Made by a program: the position numbers and the translations under genes. From NCBI GenBank assembly GCA_914767715.1, contig OU612073.1, positions 22,630,001-22,694,000 of the forward strand: a stretch of DNA of 64,000 nt, read 5' to 3'. Numbering within the stretch: position 1 is the stretch's first letter; each line of letters starts with the position of its first letter. The notes beneath the pieces were generated by a model. It was not told the origin of the DNA. It worked only from the letters and a program-made list of their open reading frames with translations, and did no database searches. This document shows positions 28,958 to 43,900 of this stretch, piece by piece. This stretch comes from Membranipora membranacea. Its lineage: Eukaryota; Bryozoa; Gymnolaemata; Cheilostomatida; Membraniporidae.

Positions 28958-31900
28958 GTGAGCCTGATGTTGTCCTCCTAGTAGTCCTAGTCCATAGTGT
29001 ATTGTTAATCTGACTGACTTTGCTTGTGGTGCATACAAGGGTAGGCTAACTAGGAAGAGTATGAATAGTCCAATGCAATCTACTCTCAACAAGCATTGTG
29101 ATCATTATTTGTAATTAAGATTTGGTTGAGACTATCTAATCTTACCTATAAAGAAGTAGTGCTCTACCAAGGAATACTAACTGTAAGTAATGTTTACTAC
29201 TCCTTGGTGATCATACTGCTATAGGGGATCACAGTTCATCATACTTCTACACTACCCTTCGTCATTAGAGGGAATTTCATGGAATATTGACAGTCAGTGT
29301 TTACCATAGACTGAATAATAAACCTAGACAGGACACTGTATATAGCTGAAGTGAGGCACTTAATTATGGTGACGCGACGTCACTGGAGGGTGTAGAAACA
29401 GTGATTTTTACTCATAGCTATCATTGATTTACCGTTCCCAGCTAGGGTTAAATGTTGATAACTCAACTGGTTTCAATCGGAATTTGAGTTTGAAAATTGT
29501 AATAGATTCAGCACCTTCTGGCGATCACTTTGATAGTCGGTTTAGCTCCATAGCTCAAATATTATCAAAAGAGCAAGCTATTTAAAACGGTGCATAGACT
29601 CAAAGCTATAATTTTTTTTGCAGTTTCAGTCCTGATTAAATGCTAATATCTCAAACAATTTTGTTGGAATTTTGAGTTTGAAAATTACAATAGGTTCAGT
29701 AGCTTGTGGAGATCATTTTGATGGTCTCTTCTGCTTTGTAGCTCAAGTATAACCAGGGAGTTCAGGACTTTCTTCTTTGCTACCCCTTTCCATCAGCTAA
29801 TAATTGTGTCATTATTAGTAGTATAACGGTTTTCAATTGCTTGCTTGTTCGGTTATACCAACGAGGAAAGTCCTAAACTCCCTGGTTATACTTGAGCTAC
29901 AAAGCTAAACAGACCTTCAAAATAATCTTCACAAGCTACTGAATCTATTGCAATTTTCAAACTCAAAATTCCATCAAAATTGGTTGAGATATAAGTATTT
30001 AATCAGGACAAAATTATAGCTTTGAGTCTATGCACCGTTTTCAATAGCTTGCTTTTTTGATAATATTTGAGCTACGAAGCTAAATAGAATATCAATATGA
30101 TCACAAGAAGCTGCTGAATCTATTGCAATTTCCAAACTCAAAATCCCATCCAAATTGATAGGAAATAAACTTTAAATCAGGGCTGAAACTGCAAAAAAAG
30201 GTTATAGCTTTGAGTCTATGTACTGTTTTCAATAGGTTGCTTTTTTGATAATATTTGAGCTACGAATCTAATCAGACTATCAAAATGATCACCAGAAGCT
30301 GCTGAATCTATTGTAATTTTCAAACTCAAAGTTCCAACAAAATTGTTTGAGATATAAGCATTTAATCAGGACTGAAACTGCAAAAAGAATTATAGCTTTA
30401 AGTCTATGCACCGTTTTAAATAGCTTGCTCTTTTGATGATATTTGAGCTATGAAGCTAAACCGACTAGCGAAGTGATCGCCAGAAGCTGCTGAATCTATT
30501 GCAATTTTCAAACTTAAATTCCGATTGAAGTCAGTTGAGTTATCAAAATTTAACCCTAGCTGGGAACGGTAAATCAATGATAGCTATGAGTAAGAATCAC
30601 TGTTTCTACACCCTCCAGTGACGTCACGTCACCATAATTAAGTGCCTCAATGCTAATGCTCCATACAGTGTCCTGTCTAGGTTTATTATTAAGTCTATGG
30701 TGTTTACTGACTAGTCACTGAGACTAGTTTCAGTTGAGTTGTAATTTTTTTGTGTCCTTTACCACATCACAATATTCCCAACATAGAAATTTGAACTAAA
30801 TGTCTTATTTATGTTTGGACACTTAATGGTCGATGGCGTTGTCTGGCATTACCTTGACTTAAAAGTAATATTGTGTTACGCTTTCGATCGCTAGCGATAG
30901 AAAGCATAGCACAATATTGCTTTTAATTCAGGTGTCTAAGCATATATGCGCTTTCGAAAAAACCGTGGTACCAAAGTTAAGCCTTCGCAGGTTAACTATG
31001 ACATTTTACTCCCATTTGGAGGTGATTCTCTTCAAAAAGCAGCAAAAAGTCCGTTAAGGGCCGGCTTAGCATGCCACCGCGCACTTGTATAATCGCGTCT
31101 GTATCATATCTTGCGCATGTCATCAAAGAAAATTTTAAGAATAATAAGGGTAGATACTAGTTTCAAACTTTTTTGCGACACCTCTGCCCCTAATCTTTGA
31201 CCCTACTGGTGGGCTTATAGTGATATTTCCTCTACGATTGGTGCTACAGCAGCTGATTTTATGCTCTGGGATTGGTGAGAAATTTACAGGGGCAATGTAA
31301 CATCTATATCAGACACTGTGACGAGCAAAGGTAGAGTGCCAGAAAGATAAAGTGTCTCTCAAAATTACTGTTGGACCTTAGATTCTAAGCCGAACCAAAT
31401 GGGCACTGGTCACTGTTAGTCCATACCTAGAATATGGGTTTAATATCGATCATGTGTATATGCAGCATTGCGAATGATGATTTCAGTTGCAACACATCGG
31501 AATGATGAAAAAAATACATTAAGGTGCTTGACAGGTTGTCAAACTGTATGATACTTGTTATAATACAGCTGTGACACTGGTCAGCATGCTGCCAATGTGC
31601 CTTAAGGCAGCAGCTCCCTATCTATCTATCTATCTCTCCTCTCATTACTGTATAATAATATAATAGCTCTGTATGTCTATCTCCCTCTCTGCTGCAGCAG
31701 CAGCACAATGTCATATATCTGCTAATCAATAAAATTGTATGAGCTTGTGCAGTGGCAAAAATTAACAACATGTCATTACCGACTACTGTGAACTGCAAAA
31801 TAAGAGTCAAGAATAATGTAATACATGTATCTGACGTATCTTCTAATGCAGCAGTGTCGGCATGATTCTTTTAATGTACAGATGAGTGTATTTTATTAAT

Positions 31901-34900
31901 ATACACTTTGACCAGGGAGAATTCTGCCTGCTTTCACTAAAACTCACAACTATATCCTAATCATTACTATTACTGTGTAGTTGGTAGAAGCCACAATTGG
32001 TGAATTAAAAAATGATAATTTTCCAGTGAATTCTTATTTAGCCTCCTGTGCCAAGAGAGTTGGACTATCGCCTAGCTGCCTGTCACTGTGTGTATATTGA
32101 TCTGGATAATAAATTACTCCCATTCATAGCAACAACACTCTGTCAGATATCCAATGCTGTTTTGTATTCAGTTCATTTGGACCATATATAAAATGACGGA
32201 GATTATTATTTGAACCCATGAACAGCTCATTAAAGTCTGTTGGTTGACCACAAGAACACACTGATCCTTAATACTGATACTCCTCATATTTGATATAATT
32301 TAAAATTAAATACAATAATATAATTTGGAAATTGCTCGGCATGCACTAAACTCCCTTCCGATTTATTATGTAGTATACTAGTAAACGGAATGGATTATAT
32401 TTTGATTGTAGTTGATGAGACATGGATTTCCCTATCATCCGACATGTATGGCTTGGGATCCAATACAGAAACTGCTGGCTATAGGCACGAAACATGGAGC
32501 GGTCAGGCTGTATCCTTTCACAGGCTATTTTACATTTCCCTCTTTCAATACATTGTGACATACTTGTTCTAGACCTGTTAATTTGGGTGGCTGAGGCAAG
32601 AAAATGGTTTGTTGGGTATGGATTTCAATAAACTACCAAGGCTTTGAAAACATGCCTTCAAATTTTCTCTCAATCATCATAGGCCCTTGTATTTCTACTA
32701 CCCACACTTCGTCCTCACAGTAACCCTATGGTGTTACTGTTACTGTAATGTGCAACCAGCATAAATCAAGCCTTTCACTGCACAGAATATATCTACTGAG
32801 TGGGTTGGCCAGGTCTCAAGACTCCGGAAAACAGTGGTGGAGCCATAAGCTAGCATTTGCTAGCGAACCATTTCTTAGTATAGAAATGAGATGGGCAAAA
32901 GGGAGAACTGTGAGGTTTGACTAATTGATATATGCATAGAATGATACTATGTCTCGTTATTATGGAATTAATTGTGGCCATAAGGGTTATCTGTTGTATG
33001 GATTACAACAGTCGTTGCTCAGGAGGTTTGCCTCACCAAGGTCACCATGTAATGAAAGGCGACCCAATTCTGAGGTGTCGGAGTCGAGATTCAGCAGAAA
33101 GTTTTATATGACTAGGGAAGAGATAGAAGTGAAATTATTTCAAAGATTTTTAGCTTGCTGTGATGATGGCAAAACAAGCGCTTGGTATCAAATAATTTTT
33201 TGTTGAATAAATGTACTTAATGTGAAATGTTGACATTCCTAGGTAGGCTATGTTCGCGATGTAGCAACTCCCTATGACCGAATACTAACAAAGACCAAGT
33301 ATGAAGATTCGGTTGAGTGAAGGTTTGGATACAATCCTAAGTGACGACAATCGAAGCAGCAAACTTAAATCTGTATAAAAAGTGCTCCATATAAACAGCC
33401 TATGATATTTATCCAAGTTATATAGGTGTCATATAGCTCAACATTGTGCCCCTCAACACCCCCCCCCCCCCACATGGCGTACCTGGACAGCTCGTCATCT
33501 GTACGAGGTCATGAACCAATCTCAACTGAAATAATCAAAGAAAGATGTGAAAATGTGAAAGTATATCTCTGAAAAGCTGTGAGTGACTGGAAAGTGTCAA
33601 GCCAATAACATTGGATTTTCATCCCATAATCCCCTTCATTTATTAAATGTTGGCAGTATACGTGCTCGCAAAATGGGAAACTTTACCCATAACACACCCA
33701 CGGGTGCTCATTCTCTGATGAATCTGATGGGTCTCAACTGAAATAATCAAAAAAGATGTGAAAATGTGAAAGTGTATCTCTGAAAAGCTGTGAGTGACTG
33801 GAAAGTGTCAAGCCAATAACATTGGATTTTCATCCCATAATCCCCTTCATTTATTAAATGTTGGCAGTATACCGTGCTTGCAAAATGGGAAACTTTACAC
33901 ATAACACACCCACTGGTGCTCATTCTCTGATGAATCTGATGAATCTCAACTGAAATAATCAAAAAAGATGTGAAAATGTGAAAGTATATCTCTGAAAAGC
34001 TGTGAGTGACTGGAAAGTGTCAAGCCAATAACATTGGATTTTCATCCCATAATCCCCTTCATTTATTAAATGTTGGCAGTATACCGTGCTTGCAAAATGG
34101 GAAACTTTTCACATAACACACCCACGGGTGCTCATTCTCTGATGAATGCAGCAGTAAAAATTCTGGTTATGTGAGAAAAATTTGACACTTTGTACGATTT
34201 CCTGACAGGAGCTTTAAATGTCCTTCATGAGGTAGTTGTTTTCTTTGCTGTGTGATCTGACCAGTTTATCCAGGTGTAATACCGAGAATACTTTGATTGT
34301 ATATCCATCCTATCAGCCACACCTATTTTATCACGAAGTTTTCAGAATGACATCTCATAGTCTAGATCATAGACAAAACACTATGATAGAGATTTTCTGG
34401 ATTTTTAAGGCCTTGTAGATTTTAAAGAATACAAGCTAGCCTTTGATCCTAGCAATAGTGACTTTTTTCCACTTACAAATTGTCTGATGGTGTTATTTTT
34501 TTACACTAATATGACATTGTAAGAAACGTTGTTTTGAAAAAAGAATCGAAGAAGTTTTTGCTAAACAAGAATGTTTTTTGGGTGCTGGAGGGTCATTCTC
34601 ATAAATTAGCTCAGCCCCTTGGGGACTCACTGCTTTGATCTAACACTAGAAAACGAATACTTGAATACTTATCTCATACATAGGCTGCGTTCTCCTTGAC
34701 CCATTCTTCTGACAGCTTGGGCAGACCAGGTGTGGATATAACCATTCAGCATGATAGCGATGTCATTGTGCTACAGATCACTTTTCTCATCAATGAGGTA
34801 TGTAGCCTGTATAACATTATTATATAATATATCTACGATATATAGTGTACCCGCTTAAGTTTAATATACATATATATATATATATATGAATATATGTATG

Positions 34901-37900
34901 CTTCTGTTGGTTTGTATATACCAATACGACTAATAAGTTATTGCATCATGCTCATAGCCAAACAGTTTATACTACTGTTACTGGTACTTATCTGACTCCT
35001 ACAATGATGAGTAAGCTCGATGCTCAACACCAGATATACAGAATCTAACAAAATGTATTTTGTGACCTTGCACTTTGAAATTTGGTAATTAAAATTAACC
35101 TGTTCTAAAATGGGAAATATGCCAAATTTAATATCTATCCCCAGTAGAAATTCTGTAAATTTATTGTTGTTAGCATTTGATGTACTATTAATTTATTGAT
35201 TTTGAGTATTTGAAGGCTTGAAACTCTGTCATAATAAAAGTTAGAGATTCTATCTAGTATATTATCATCCTTAAAGGGCGACCAGGGTTTCGCAGCAATG
35301 CATTAATGGGTAGTAAACAATGTGTTAGGCAGCATCAGCTTTGTGCATTACGCGATGCAAAACTCAAAGTAGTTGCTGACTCTAAGCTGGGTTACACTTC
35401 AGTTTAGGAGAGGTTCCAAGACATTGCTGTAATGATGAAAGAGCACAGGCTAAATATTAACAGGAAAAGGAAACTGCTCTGTGGTATTCTATTTTAGCTG
35501 AGTTTGAGTACCTGATGGATGAAATATTTCACAAGAATTCTGGCTGAATAATCATCCGAATTAGATTTTGTCATTTTCCCTGTGCAGGAGGTGCAATCTA
35601 CGATTAATCAATGAGAAGTTGTTTGAAACCCTGGTTGCCCTTTAAGTTGCTCTGTTGTTTGCTGCTGCGCAAGCCCAACATTTTCCAGTGCATGTCATCA
35701 CAACAAGAAATGTGCTTGGGTCAGGAGTTGTCCCTTATTATGAGGCAGATGCATATATATATATATATATATATACGTGTATCACATTGTTCTCAGTTTA
35801 GGTGACCATTTCAATGTGGAGGAAAAATCCCCTTATATTCTATCCTTTATTTTATTTTAAAAATTACTGTTAAAACAATTATTTATAGAAGTTTCATTAA
35901 TGACTAAAATAAAATATTTAGATATGTGCTAATGTTTCAGCTTTGGATTTCAATGAATTACCTGAAATGATGGAAGTTAAAAGACTTAGTTTTGATGTGA
36001 TACATGCTGATTCCCTATTAATTGAACTATAATCACTAAATCTTTCCGATAACACTTGTCTAGTCAAGGTGTTAATCTGGTGTAAAATACCACCTGAGAT
36101 GCATAGATAGGCCTGACTGAACTTATAGTCGCTAAATCCGGTCTCTGCTCAATCAAATAAATGAAACAGATGCTGTTCTCGAATATGCTGTTAAGCTGTC
36201 ATGTTTTATTGTGTTTTTGTTGACAGGGAGCGTTTATTACAGCGTGTGCGGACGACTCCGTACACCTCTGGAGTTACAGACAAAAAATCCCGGAGATAGT
36301 CCACTCACTCAAGTTCTCTCGTGAAAGGTAAGTCGAGGAACTCAGGCTTAATCAAGGCTCCTTCAAGTGTGGTGTCTAGGTGGTTAGGCTGGCAAAAACT
36401 AGGTATACCAAAACCAGTCACATGCATGAGGGATTTTAGTTGATTCTGCGGCTACAGGACTGCGAGAGTACAAGATGCTGCGTTACATTGCTCACCATAT
36501 GGAGCATCCTCAGTTTAGAGAGTTTTGGAGAGTTAGAGAGTTTTGGAGAGTTAGAGAGTTTTGGAGAGGTATAATTATTAGTCTGTGTGAAATATGAAGT
36601 GTGAATGCTTGACTTGCAGACAGTCACAAGCTTTCTCTTTCCTCCTGCTGAGCATGGTTTTACACCGGGCCTATAGTGGAGCTGTAAAGGGAAGGGTCTC
36701 TGGGTGAGCTAGCTCTTACCTCAACTTACCTTGCGGCTAGTCTCACTTAGCCCTGTATAAATTACAAACTTGCAGTTGATGAACTGTCCGCCCGTTCAAT
36801 TTCTTTCTGATTTCAATTTGGTCATTCATCCCAACAGCTAATTTCCATACAGTGGCAGCGACCCAAACAATCACTACTCCACTATTACTAGCCGTTTCCC
36901 CATCAGCAGCTGCACTTTTCTGTAACTACCCCATCAAATATTCAGCTTAAGAAAGTAGCTCTCATCGCGCCAATCAATAACTTTATGAATGACTTTACCT
37001 TTCAATAAAGATCAAACTGTACTGTTAGCTGGTATAGAGAACGCTATCTCAGACCTAAATTGACTTGTGATTTGAACCGGTCCTAATCAGAGCTGCTGAT
37101 AGGTCGGCATGATTGACCCAGAAAAGCTGCTAACGGACCATTCTGACTGGTGCAATGTCAAATAGAAAATTGTCCGAATTGAAGCTTCATTGGTATTTGT
37201 GATAACCCGGTGTCTACAAGCGAACAGTAAACTCCCCCTCAACTCCTCAAGCTAAATCAAGTCAAGTTCTAGTGTGGTATTGCTGTAAACTAGGCACAAC
37301 TTAAATTTTGTACTGCTGAAACAGGATTTTGTACTCTTGAGTACTTCTTCATCGTCCTTGGGTGATTTTGATGTCAAGGCTAATCAATGTGCACCCAGCG
37401 ATGGTGATAGTGTTATTAACGCCTCATACATCATCGAGATCTGTAACGTTGAGACAGTAGCAGGTCCTCCTAGTGATTACCACTCTCCAATCCCACTTAT
37501 GCCCGACACAGATTTATATCATTTTAATCAAAGCTGGCAGCGGCAGCAGCTATAGGCAGCTATAGGCAGCAGTATATGAATGGTAACACTGTTATAGAGT
37601 CTTGTCTTGTGTCAATGTAACAACAGGCCATCAGCCATTATTGATGAAATGCCATTGTCGTTCACATATAGAGCATATTTTATGCTTTATACAATAGCTT
37701 GTGCTGTTGGTGTCATGCTGAGTTTTGGTGAATTGATGACGTCTTTGCCTGACTGGAGTTGAACAATGAGTTCTTCCTGTAATTCTAATGAACCTCATGA
37801 ACAAATCCAAACAATTATGTGGATGAGGTGATTAAAATTTATAGTTTCATGACTGAAATGCATGCATGAAATGATGATGGTAAGGGTGGCGCTAACCCTT

Positions 37901-40900
37901 GTAACCCTTTTAACTCGAGCTCTTGTAACTCGAGCTCTTGTAACTCGAGCTCTTGTGACTCGAGCTCTTGTAACTCGAGCTCTTGTAACTCGAGCTCTTG
38001 TAACTCGAGCTCTTGTCACTCGGGCTCAAGAAAAGTTTTGCTTATTGTACATTATTTTGAGTTATTTTCTGGAGAAGGTAGATTACGCAATGGGGGTGGA
38101 TTCAACGATCCCCCTTTGTTTGAGATTGTCTCAAAAAGTCACCTGCTGATTAGCCTAAGGGTATGCTGTGGAGTTGTGGGAATAAATACCCAACTCACCA
38201 TGTCATCACTGAACAAAGTGACTGAGTAACAGCCCTGTAGTCTAATATAGTACTTATGTCCTCATAAATTTGTGAATAAAACCATACTTTACCATACATA
38301 CACCTTACATACCTTACCAAACTTTCTAGCTGACATGTTGAATACTAGGACAGATTTTTTCAAATGTTTTTTGTTGGCTGATGAGATAGTGTTTCATCAA
38401 TTGCACACCTAAAGCAGACTGTCAGCCTCGTGTATTGTGTATGATGTCTTATTGTAGGATCACCTGCTTACACCTGCCATTCCAGAGTAAGTGGCTGTAT
38501 CTCGGCACAGAGAGGGGCAATGTACATATTGTCAATGTGGAGACATTCACTGTATGCGGTTACACCATCAACTGGAACAAAGCTATTGAAATGTAAGGTA
38601 TTCTCTTTGTGGGAACTTTTAAGAATATCCCATAATGCAATTATCTGGTTTCCCAAAGAACATGGACCATTCATAACCGCTCCCATCAGAGCCAAAGCTG
38701 GTCTCCCCAAAGGCTTAGGTTGAGCACCAGAAATTAGATATATCCTAGCCTTTATTTACAATACGATGCAGCGCCAAATAATTATAAATAGCAAGTCAAT
38801 GGTTCTGGCCAAAGGTTAGTAGAAAAAAATAAATATTCTTTCACACGGGCAAGTATGATTGGTTGTATACAAAGAGTTTTAAGTGGTTCCTATGGAAGGG
38901 GGAGGGTGATATCATCCTGCAAAAATCTTGGCCTGACCATCAAACTGATGAGCAGCATACAGAGGAAAGTTGAACCTTTGTAGTCCCTCTCGTGCACGTT
39001 GAGCCTCTACATTAGAGAAGATACTTTAGTAATGATAATACATTTGCAGATGTGATAAGTGTAGTTCTACGTTTGATGGCATCATTCTCTTGGGATACAA
39101 ATGACTGAGTGTTAAAGAGTTGACCTCGCTTAGTTAAACATGTTATTCCTGAAAGATTTTCTTGATGAGGGAAATCGTTTTGCCACTTTGAGAAGGGTAG
39201 TATAATGCGTACAGCAAGTGCGATGGCAACACAATATTCCGGAATCCTCTAGAAAGATGGAAAACTTCATTGCCATCATAAATGTTCCTACCATATGGTA
39301 CCCTGACTTTTTTTGGTTTATTCGATCTTCTACTTGATAAGTTTATTTTTTGTAAACAATCTGTGGAAAACAAATAAAGTCAGAGCAACTAAAGATATAT
39401 TGATTATATCCTGATAGAATTTAGAGATCACCATTGGTGTCCTTTTCAATGTGTGACACCAAAACTAGCATGATCAAAATAGCTCACAGTGATAGGTCTT
39501 TTGGTGGATACCAATTGAGCCTACGTTAAATTTTTCACACCATGCAGCAATATGTCCATAAGTGACAGTGACAGTTCTCAGTGACAGGATTCTTGTGTTA
39601 CCTATGATCACAAATCACTGAGTGAGTTTAGCATAGCCATGTAGTCGATATTTGTCAAAGTTTCCACAAGTTTCCTCACAAAAATTCAAAATTATTCTGG
39701 AGACTTTAGAACGCCAATGTTCTTATATAACTTTGATAAATAAACTAAGCCATTCGAAAGTATCACTCAAACCAATTAACTAAAGTTTCATTGTTAAATC
39801 TCACAAATTTTTTTTTAATTAGTACTACATTATATACATAATATATGGCTTGCAGAATTAAGCTCAATATTTGATTCGAGAGTTTTCTCCACTTATCTAT
39901 TGTAAACGCAGCCGATCAAAGATTTCAATCTTATCATTAAACTATTTATTTCAGAGCAAGAAAGACACATCCCGGACCAGTGGTACACCTAAGTGATAAT
40001 CCATTAGATCCAAACAAGGTTTGTATTGATGGAATAAAACTATCGATTGTCAGCAAACAGTGTTCTCATTAACCCTACTTAGGAGGTGAAGCTGCCATCG
40101 CCGCCTCTCCAGCTCAGTGCTTATTTTTCCATATTCATTCTCTCATCTTGTAGTGTTCCCTCCAGTTTGAGATACTCTGTATAACCCTCACCTCACCTAC
40201 ACATGATGAAGTCAGTTCGTACCATGGATCATTAACACTAGTGTTGTTGTAACAAATTTGAACTCGAATGTTTTGTCCACAGTCCATAGGCAAGTGGCAT
40301 AGTGACGCAGAAACCAGCCCTTGTCAAAGAACAATAAAAGTGGCTTTGCTAGAATATTTTTATAATATGTTGCTTGTGCAGTAGTAAGAGTCATTCATTT
40401 TAACCATGCTTTCGTTTGCAGCTCTTAATTGGGTTTGAGACTGGGCTGGTAGTATGCTGGGACTTACGATGTAAGATGGCTGAGTATAGATTCCACTGTC
40501 CAGAGTCACTGAGAGATGCCAGCTGGCATATGGACGGTAAGAGAAAAGAGTACTAGGCTTCTATTCTTACAGTTCAAGGATATCGAGAGCATCGCAGTCT
40601 AGAATTTTAATGATCTAATTTAATTAAAATGATTTTGAAAAATTCTCAGTCCTAACAAGGCATCCCTTTGTTATATGTTCATCTATATGTATTCTTGAAA
40701 TCATCCCTGTATTTTCTATGATACATAAGATCCCTTATAAGTTTGCTAACTGAACATCGCACCACATAGAACTATGGTAATTGTTATACAATGTGGGACA
40801 ACTCCCCATGTCAAATTAAAGCAGACAATCGTCCAATTAGTTTCTTGGTTATACAATAATGAAAACAAAAGTACCTCTAAAATCTTTGATATGAGGGATA

Positions 40901-43900
40901 TTTTAATTTGGTGAATGTTATGCGATAGCTAGCCGTTGTTTCCCAGTATCGGAAACTACGACAAGAAAAAATGATTACTGTCAAATAATGGCACTATAGC
41001 TAAGATACCAGCTCGGTGAGTTCACATAAGCCTCCTCTATATCTCCAGGTCTGTTTGAGTCTGAGACTGAAGACATTCCCGCCCATCTCTGTTTGTTTCT
41101 TTATGGAGGATATTTTTGTCTACGTCTTTGTTTCTCAATCCTTGCAGGAAAGCTTTTCATGTGTTCTCACGCCGATGGCACACTTACGACATGGAACTTC
41201 AGACAGCAGGGCAAACCCAACAGTATAATGGCACCTCATTCTAAGGTCAACAAAACGGGTAAAAACTCGCCGTGCAAACCTATCAATAGGCTTGAATGGA
41301 AATCCATGAAAAATGGGTGAGTGTTTCATGTTTTCACCCTTTAAATCTAGTTCCCATTACCGTTTTTTAGTTCCATAACGAACGTTATGTCTCAACTCTT
41401 AATATCATATAAACTTTCAAAAAAGTAAATTAAATTAATGGTGTAAGTTTGCAATAGAAGGCCTGCTTATATATTTTGTACTTCGGGAATTAATCAAAGT
41501 CATGCTAGCGTGGAAATAGCTTCTGATGGGTAGTCGTATGAAACTAAATACACTAAATCATAATTTTCCTGATTTTTCAGAGAAGGGTAAGAGTAGTAGT
41601 ATATTTAGATGTAGTAATCTCGTGGTATTATCTGGTTATAAGTTCTGCTTACTATTATTGTGTTATATAGGGCTCACTTTATTCTCTTTCTGAAATAATC
41701 ATTTCACTACCTAAGTTATAACACGTTGTGAAGGAAACTCACTACTCGCTACTTACTGTAAGGAGCCATGTCACGCGGCTACTTTTTCTGTTTTGGGGAC
41801 CCCAAAACAAAAAAGTAGCTGCGTGTCAAGGCTAACTGTAGGGTGTTTAGTGTATATGTATGCCTTGAAGTTACATCTACTTTTGTCTGAGAGCTGAACG
41901 CATGTAAATGCTTTACCGTATATGCATGTAAGTGTAGAGTTATAAAAATACAATGATGATGGTTGATATGAGAGAGTCCGGTCCAAGCTCTAAGTTGATT
42001 CAGCTGAATAGATTAAATTTTGTAATAAAAATATGAATATGAGAAGGTAGTGTTGAACTTGAATATTGTGTCGATAAAGGGGCTGCTGCCTATATAATTA
42101 TACATGAGCTTCACTTGCACGTTGCAGAGATAATGACACTAGCTACCCCATAGATACATACGTAGGTGGTTCTGTGTAGACACTAAATTTCTTAACTGTC
42201 ATTATGTTTCTAAATTGGTAGTTTGTACCATTACACATATGGAATCAATCTCTCACACATAGTCATCTCCTAATAGGTAAACAAACCATGGTGGTACTGA
42301 GCACTTATTAAAAGATGACATCAGTCATTTGGACACAAGGTCACAACTCACAAAAAATCTACCTAAAATAAACTTCATTGTCAATGTTGCAATTATTATC
42401 ACTGCTACAAAGCCTTGTTAATAGAAGAGGATTCATGCCAATACAATGCATAATTTATGGTTTCAGGTTTTAGGAGGGGAGGGTATAATGCAGTACTTTT
42501 ATGCATATGATACATATGTATTTATTTTTACCTAGATTAAATCATAGTTGTAGGTTATTACTAGGATAGTACTATCACGTTTATATGACTGATTTCAGGG
42601 AGCCGTATGTGATATTTAGCGGCGGGATGTCATATGAGGCGAGTAAATCACCCTGTCTCACTATAATGCACGGTAAAAGTGTCACAGTCCTCGAAATGGA
42701 ACATCAGATAATCGACTTTATCGTCCTCTGCAATAATGTCTTCTCCTATGGTAATTATAAATTATCCAATACTGTAGTTAGTAAGCAAACTGTGCTGGGA
42801 TTGCTGGAAGTAGCATTTAATTATAGAACCTCTTTACGTCAACTTCTTTGGGGTAACATCTTTTCTCTTACACAGGGAATGGAAAGGGATTGATAATAAT
42901 GAGATGCTTCTACAAGCGATCCAAGCAGAGACTGACCACTTAAACTACCAATAATTTTATAGGGTACCACCGTCCACCCTGACTTCTAGTAAAATTATCT
43001 CATGTTGGGTAAATTATTTTCCCAAAGTAATTTTATTGTATTGTATTAGACTTTATATTATTGCAAAAGTAGTTACATTTCATTATGTTTGAAGATTATG
43101 TAGGCTATATAGAGTATAGCCTACATAATCTTCAAACATAATGAAATGTAACTACTTTTGCAATAATATAAAGTCTAATACAATACAATAAAATTACTTT
43201 GGGAAAATAATTTACCCAACATGAGATAATTTTAGTAATATATAAAAGTAACAAAGAAAGTTTATTATCAAGTCTTTCTTGCCATAGTCGTTATGGTCCA
43301 CCTCCACATGCAGCACCGGTTACAACCTCAGATATTCTCACAACATCACCATTGTGAACATATAAGCTCATGACAGCCCCAGCTGATCCTCAAAGTGCAG
43401 AGCAGGTTGTGTGACATCACATTGCTAGCTAAGGTTGCTGAGGTTGTACCTGCAGTCAGTGTGTTTAACCCATTATCTCGTAGCAGACCAGTTGCTGTGT
43501 CGTTACATCAGGTTAATATATTGATGGTTCTTGTTTTATCCTTTCAGAGTTTGACGATCCTTACGCCATAATAGTCTTACTATCCAGTGACCTTATATTT
43601 GTCGACATGACGACACCAGGGTAAGTTAACTCCAAGGTCCGGATAATCAGATAGTCTCCTTGTGGAGGATATTGGTGTGCTGTGACTAGTCTAGTCTGGG
43701 TATCATTACTTACTGATGATGGTGTGATACGAGATCAGGACATTGTTTGATTCTCTTTACTAAGAAGCCAATGGTTGTCAAGACTTTCCATTTAGAGCCA
43801 GATATCATTGTTGGTGGAAGGTGTGTCACGTCCACTGCTAAAGAAAAAGTAATCAAATAGCTAGATTTGCAACGGAAAGGGAAAAGTTAATAATCCTTTT

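Larger units (their letters stand above)
28958..32411 (+). other. Tomosyn intron 1 with foldback elements
   Basis: Holds the 1.4-kb foldback element (about 29297-30710), a hairpin at 30861-30924 and a TATC microsatellite near 31618. No exon recognised apart from those listed. Confidence 0.5.

Noticed and set aside
33520-34146. CRISPR-like array
   Set aside because: Units are 212-bp satellites without short repeats and unique spacers, and the genome is eukaryotic.
37795-38149. Repeat-protein ORFs on both strands at the 15-bp minisatellite
   Set aside because: The unit length is a multiple of three and stop-free on both strands. No gene context.
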